From Adiantum capillus-veneris (Eukaryota; Streptophyta; Polypodiopsida; Polypodiales; Pteridaceae), in contig CM043949.1 of the NCBI GenBank assembly GCA_014529385.2, positions 107,235,054 through 107,299,053 of the forward strand: a stretch of DNA of 64,000 nucleotides. Direction: 5' to 3'. Each line of letters opens with the position of its first letter. Within the stretch, counting starts at the first letter, position 1. Below the pieces are notes generated by a model. That model saw only the letters and a list, made by a program, of their open reading frames with translations, searched no databases and was not told where the DNA came from. The translations under genes and the position numbers were made by a program. Below, piece by piece: positions 59,873 through 64,000 of this stretch.

Positions 59873-60149
59873 GGTCCCATGTTGTTTAGAAAGTAATAAT
59901 CATTCATTTACCGTAGTCAGGTGCCTTGAGGAGTGGCTAGACATCATTTATTATTGATATTTTGTGTTAATTTATTACACAAGAAACAAAGGCTGATTTG
60001 CCTTTTTGGTGGAGTCACAATAAGCTTCTAAAAGGACACTTGAAAACTTAAGAGGAGTTCTGCCACATTCATCCTCTTTAATTGGAAACCGTCTCTGTGG
60101 TTAATTGGTTAGGAGAAATGTTGATGATGAACCAGTGTATGTCATATGA

Positions 60150-60150
<1 letters not shown>
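59873..60150 (+). other. Probable HDDC2 3' UTR and downstream
   Basis: AT-rich with several AATAAT/AATTTATT-like words near 59895-59975 that could serve as polyadenylation signals. No specific site can be fixed. Confidence 0.4.
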
Positions 60151-60208
<58 letters not shown>

Positions 60209-60218
60209 CATCACTATC

Positions 60219-60251
<33 letters not shown>
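60151..60251. repeat. (CT)n followed by a 32-base C run
   Basis: About 28 CT units at 60151-60207, then ACCATCACTAT and C at 60220-60251. This is a compound pyrimidine tract. Confidence 0.95.
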
Positions 60252-60333
60252 TTCTCTCATTGGACTACACAATGTACTGGGCACCTTGTATTAGCTGGCA
60301 CATCCATACAGTCTCCAGATACAATCAGCCTTA

Positions 60334-60351
60334 AATATATATATATATATA
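60334..60351. repeat. (AT)n microsatellite
   Basis: Eight to nine AT units. Confidence 0.9.
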
Positions 60352-60989
60352 AAACAACTATAAAAAAGAATTAAGTTTAGAGAATGTCAGTGCAACTAGA
60401 TATGGGCATCAATGTGGGCTATGGGTTGATTGAAGTAGAGCCAGTGAGTAATGCTGGCTAGCCATTTCGAAACCAAAGAATTTGCGTTCCTGCAATGCCC
60501 TCGAGGAGCTAAGCGGAGTTATGTTGGATCGGGTATGTAGAGTATGTGCAAGCCCTGTCTAGGCAATGGTAAGTGTATCAAATGTCACAGAAGGCTGATG
60601 TGCATGTGGGAAGCCTTCCAAATGCTGGAAATAGTTGTAAGTGTGATAGCTCATGTGATTACATCGAATAGGTGGTCTTGGAAATGAGGCATAGCCATGG
60701 ATAGCGGAAGGTATCATGTGATAAGCATGCTGAAGATAAGATCCTCCGTTGCCACCCTCAAGATTTTGACAGAGATCTTGAAATAGCAAAAGCTTGAAAT
60801 GATGAGTCATGGTGAGCTTCAATACTAGGTCATGAGTGTCCATATTACTTGCAATACCATGTGAGCCTACATACAAGTCCACAACACCAAGTGACACGTG
60901 CAGGGTGGGAGAGGATAGAGCTTGAGGATGTATGAGCCGCCTGATGTGCATGCTGTAAATTCAGGTGAAAGGTGTAAATTTGCACACAA
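60352..60989 (-). other. Unassigned; 130-codon antisense frame
   Basis: The antisense frame 60951-60559 is rich in His, Tyr, Pro and Ser (for example LQHAYHMIPSAIHGYASFP and CNHMSYHTYNYFQHLEGFPH). It is not low-complexity and does not overlap a recognised transposon. It could be the last exon of a minus-strand gene ending at 60559, but I do not recognise it and see no confirming neighbour exon. Confidence 0.35.
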
Positions 60990-61012
60990 CCCCCCCCCCC
61001 CCCCCCCCCCCC
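60990..61012. repeat. Poly(C) tract, 23 bases
   Basis: Uninterrupted C run, preceded by CACACAA. Confidence 0.95.
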
Positions 61013-62001
61013 ACCCACTTGACCATGATGTCTCGCTTGGCAGCTCAATGCCTTGACTACTTCACCCATGTGTGAATCCTCTGTGGGTTTGTAATTGCAA
61101 ACCATTGTGAACTCTAGGGAAATCAGGTACTTAGGCGGCATTTTGTAAATTTGGGGCTCTAGATCAACAACGTCGATTTTACTCGCGGCTGTGAAATGCA
61201 CCCCTATCCTTGATCCCCTCCTACCCTCCCTGTGTCACTTAAGAGATGAGGCAGACAGCTATTGACCCAAGAAGTCTAGAACGAAATAGTGGCATGTCAA
61301 ATCATTGCCAAATAATAAAATATGGAATTAAGAAAACCATATTGTCCACAGGCCAAAAAAAAAAACACAAGCCATCAGCATATGAAGCATGGTTCGTCGG
61401 AAAAAGACACGTATAACTTGAGTCTAGAATTTGTTCACATTTGACAAAATTCCTCCTCAATTTTGGTGAGAGAAAATAGAAGTTTTAGTTACATGTATCT
61501 TAGGTTTATAAAGTTAAAAACACTCCCCCACATTCTATATAGACAAAAGTAGCAATGGGGGGAGGGCAACGGGGATGAAGTAAACTCGTTTACTTTACCC
61601 AATATCTATTGTGCTCAATCATCCATCGTAGATCCCATCTCCTCACATGCCCGTGTGACAAATAGCTGAGGGGAGCTTGTTGACTTGGATGGAATGAGCA
61701 CCTTATGCCATATTATTAGAGGGAGCAGTCACGAGGACAAGGTGACCCTCAAGCACGTCAACAGCCACCACCTCAACCTGAGTCTAAAGATGCAAAAACT
61801 CCCAAGAAGCCAAAGAGACGACAAGTGGGCATCGTTGTGGCCTGGAGAGTTGTATAGCCAATTGTTGTAGAGGAGCATTAAAGGCCCTTGAGGCTAGTCA
61901 TAGCTTAGTAGACACAAGCAATTTTGCACATTGTGCAATTGATACTTTTGGGCAACATGCAAATAATCTCAAAGTACAAGCTACACTACGCAATTATTTC
62001 A

Positions 62002-62002
<1 letters not shown>
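61013..62002. other. No recognised feature
   Basis: Mixed AT-rich sequence with a 10-base A run near 61355. There is no coding motif, LTR end or LINE domain that I can support. Confidence 0.4.
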
Positions 62003-62034
<32 letters not shown>

Positions 62035-62072
62035 TCTCTCTCTCGTGCAAGGCAAGCCTGCATGGTGGGTAC

Positions 62073-62125
<53 letters not shown>
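62003..62125. repeat. C run (30 bases), (CT)n, spacer, (CT)n
   Basis: C at 62003-62032, CT to 62044, then a spacer with CAAGGCAAGCCTGCATGGTG. A second CT tract lies at 62077-62125, followed by CAAGGCGAGCTTGCATGGTG. The duplicated spacer flank shows a local duplication including the microsatellite edge. Confidence 0.92.
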
Positions 62126-62128
<3 letters not shown>

Positions 62129-62220
62129 GCGAGCTTGCATGGTGAGGCTTGGTACCCACACACCACACACTATACTCTCTTCCCCTCTCCAATCAACCTC
62201 TTGCTCTCTCGAAGTTGGGG

Positions 62221-62306
62221 AAGAGAGCGTACTATGCGCTTGAGAACATGTGTAATGTGGGGGAAGAGAGCGTACTATGCGCTTGAGAACATATGTAATG
62301 TGGGGG
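62221..62306. repeat. Tandem duplication, 43-base unit
   Basis: AAGAGAGCGTACTATGCGCT starts at 62221 and at 62264, and both units run to AATGTGGGGG with one change (CATGTG/CATATG). Confidence 0.92.
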
Positions 62307-63185
62307 ATGCCAAATCTTAGGTTCTCAAGAAGTACCTTTTTGGCACATTGGTAAACTAGTTCTTCTATATGGAGTTGAGGTGTGGGGTGGGAGCATCTCA
62401 AAGTCTAGGGTAACGGTACTAATCTAAGTGCACCTAACAGAAAATAAGTAACTTTGGGAGGGATTTTGCTAGTCAATGCAAATCTAACATCTAAAGGTAT
62501 ATTTGGATTTATCTTTTCAAGGGGCTTTTTTCAAGATCACTAGTAATATTATTTAGAAATTTGTGCAAGTTGGCATTTCAAGATTTTGAAAAACTGATTG
62601 TTGTAGAGAGGTACTTTTGTTCCAAAAGGTCACAAAAGGTAAGCTCTTAACCAATCACCTCTCAAGATTTTGCACTTTTATTTGAACAAGGACTTGTTAA
62701 TAATGGACCTCACACACTTGACCATCGATAGGCCTCCTTATTGGCTCATTTGCCTCATTTGGAAAAGTTTTGAGAATGTCCAAAAGCGTTTTCTTACATT
62801 CTCTAAGTTAAGACACAAACACCATATATGCATGGGCATGGAAAGGGTTTAATAGTACATGTTAAAGATGCATCAGAACTCCTCACATCAACCTCCTACA
62901 ATTACATAGGAAGCCAACAAAATATGTCAAAAGACACATAAAAGCAAGATCTTGAGCATTGGATGGACGCAAGGCATAAAGATTTGGTTTGGGAGATGAG
63001 GTGCAATACTCTTGCTACAGGATACCTCAATAGAATCCCAAGCGAATGTAGATTTTCTACAATGCCAATGTATTATAGCTTGAGAGGAATCTGGTGGGTC
63101 GTGCTTCATACATTACACCATTGATATTGTTATCAAATGGAAACCATGTTCTTCATGCTTGCCCTTATCTCTTTTATTGGTGATA
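62307..63185. other. No recognised feature
   Basis: AT-rich sequence without coding motifs or clear repeat ends. Confidence 0.4.
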
Positions 63186-63189
63186 TGCA

Positions 63190-63679
63190 CTATTGTAGCC
63201 ATTCGGCTTAGCTCCAAGTGCCTTCGATGCGAGATGGGGCACTAGGGAAATGTAGAAGAGTCACAACGACTATACACAATATGCTCACTACAAGTTCGAA
63301 AGTCTAGGTACCACACACTACTAGAGTGCTTAGTTTTTGCTCACATCCGAAATTGGTTTCCTCACATTTTCAGCCTTGACTTAGAACTACACAATTGCCT
63401 CTCCCAGATTTGTCTTAACTCCCACTTCTTTGAATGTGAGACGGGACATTGGGACTATGGAGGAGAGTCACATCGACTATGTTCACTGGCAAGTTCGAGA
63501 GTCTGAGTACCACACTACACAAGTGCTTTTATTCACATCCAAACTTGGTTTCCTACATTTTCAGCCATGACTTTGACCTACACACTTTCCTCTCCCAACC
63601 AGTGGGTGTGCATGCACGTGCACCCGTTCCTCGTGAACAAGGGCATTTCGGCATGCATGGCGAGGGAGAGCGAGTGCAT

Positions 63680-63771
<92 letters not shown>

Positions 63772-63996
63772 CCATTGCCTCCATGCGGCTCAACTCTTAT
63801 CCTCTACGATGTAGGACAAGGCAATGGGGCACTTGCACAAGGAGTCTCATCGATATGCACTTTATGCCCCTATAGAGTGTGTGAGTCTGAGCATCACACC
63901 CTACTTGAGTGCTCAATTCATGTTTACATAAGAGCTTGCATTTCCCACATTTGCAACCATGAGATTTCTATACATGTATTGCTCTCCCAATCACGT
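63190..63996. repeat. Diverged tandem repeat, three copies, third displaced by (CT)n
   Basis: Each copy has a GGG(A/G)CA(T/C)T start, AG(A/G)GTCAC(A)..CGACTATG or a variant, AAGTTCGA(A/G)AGTCT, ACCACAC, GTGCTT, CACATCC and TTTTCAGCC. Copies start near 63231, 63438 and 63810. The (CT)n at 63681-63763 with its surroundings separates copies 2 and 3. The origin is unknown. It could be satellite-like or an array of a small element. Confidence 0.65.
63681..63763. repeat. (CT)n microsatellite, 83 bases
   Basis: The longest pure dinucleotide tract in the window. Confidence 0.95.
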
Positions 63997-64000
63997 ATAG

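Larger units (their letters stand above)
42530..59241 (+). other. HDDC2 intron 3, 16.7 kb, transposon-filled
   Basis: Bounded by GTAAAG at 42530 and GGGCCTGTAG at 59241. It holds two long LINE family-B copies in opposite orientation, an antisense L1 and LTR scraps. Confidence 0.88.

Noticed and set aside
63449-63875. Frames encoding long Ser-Leu or Arg-Glu repeats
   Set aside because: These are translations of (CT)n / (GA)n microsatellites. The same applies near 42729, 60150 and 62080.

Overview
This is nuclear DNA of a plant with a large, repeat-rich genome. Primer-binding sites matching the 3' end of plant initiator tRNA-Met (TGGTATCAGAGC) occur five times. There are many Ty3/gypsy chromovirus pieces, zf-RVT/DUF4283-type L1 LINEs, Stowaway-like MITEs and long (CT)n and poly(C) tracts. 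One host gene has GT-AG introns, and its protein resembles plant HDDC2. Very long introns and the repeat content would fit a fern, other non-seed plant or gymnosperm, but the sequence does not settle the species.

The only host gene I recognise is on the + strand. It is an HD-domain 5'-deoxynucleotidase (HDDC2 / YfbR-like). Seven exons (4303-4427, 4978-5015, 42419-42529, 59242-59321, 59470-59506, 59580-59621, 59787-59872) join in phase into one open frame of 172 codons plus stop. The metal-binding H, HD and D residues are all kept. The first exon is not in view. Intron 2 is 37.4 kb and intron 3 is 16.7 kb, so most of the window is transposon inside two introns of a small metabolic gene.

Layout. 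1-2807: 3' half of an L1-type LINE (family A) ending in poly(A). 3.3-4.3 kb: LTR scrap, a 46-base C run, then gene sequence. 5.5-30.8 kb: a pile of nested Ty3/gypsy elements. An antisense element E1 (5' LTR 21750 to 15259, gag 14851 to 9590, protease 9513 to 8992, rest 8.6-8.99 kb) is broken by a same-family element E2 (15436-20729, 5-bp duplication GAGAT) in its LTR and by a chromovirus (9873-13850) in its gag. E1 itself sits in an older antisense pol (21751-23470). 24.2-30.8 kb: three more decayed gypsy elements. 30.8-38.4 kb: a second family-A LINE cut by a solo LTR (33044-35025) and a non-autonomous LTR element (35123-38305). 38.4-40.4 kb: two LINE family-B tails, a GGAACG-rich inverted-repeat element and LTR relics. 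40.4-42.7 kb: unexplained intron sequence, tandem MITEs and exon 3. 42.8-47.5 kb: a nearly complete LINE family-B copy. 47.5-51 kb: an antisense L1 with its own ORF1. 51-53 kb: LTR and gypsy scraps. 53.1-58.4 kb: a second, antisense, nearly complete family-B LINE. 59.2-59.9 kb: last four exons. 60-64 kb: microsatellites, C runs and a diverged tandem repeat, with no gene I recognise.

Most interesting: the transposon-swollen HDDC2 gene; a LINE family whose two long copies are flanked on both sides by (TC)n in the same orientation, suggesting microsatellite-targeted insertion; and inverted LTR pairs in the intron that could fold into long hairpins. No retroelement here has an intact coding set. 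Similarities are judged by eye from motifs and recalled families, without database searches.
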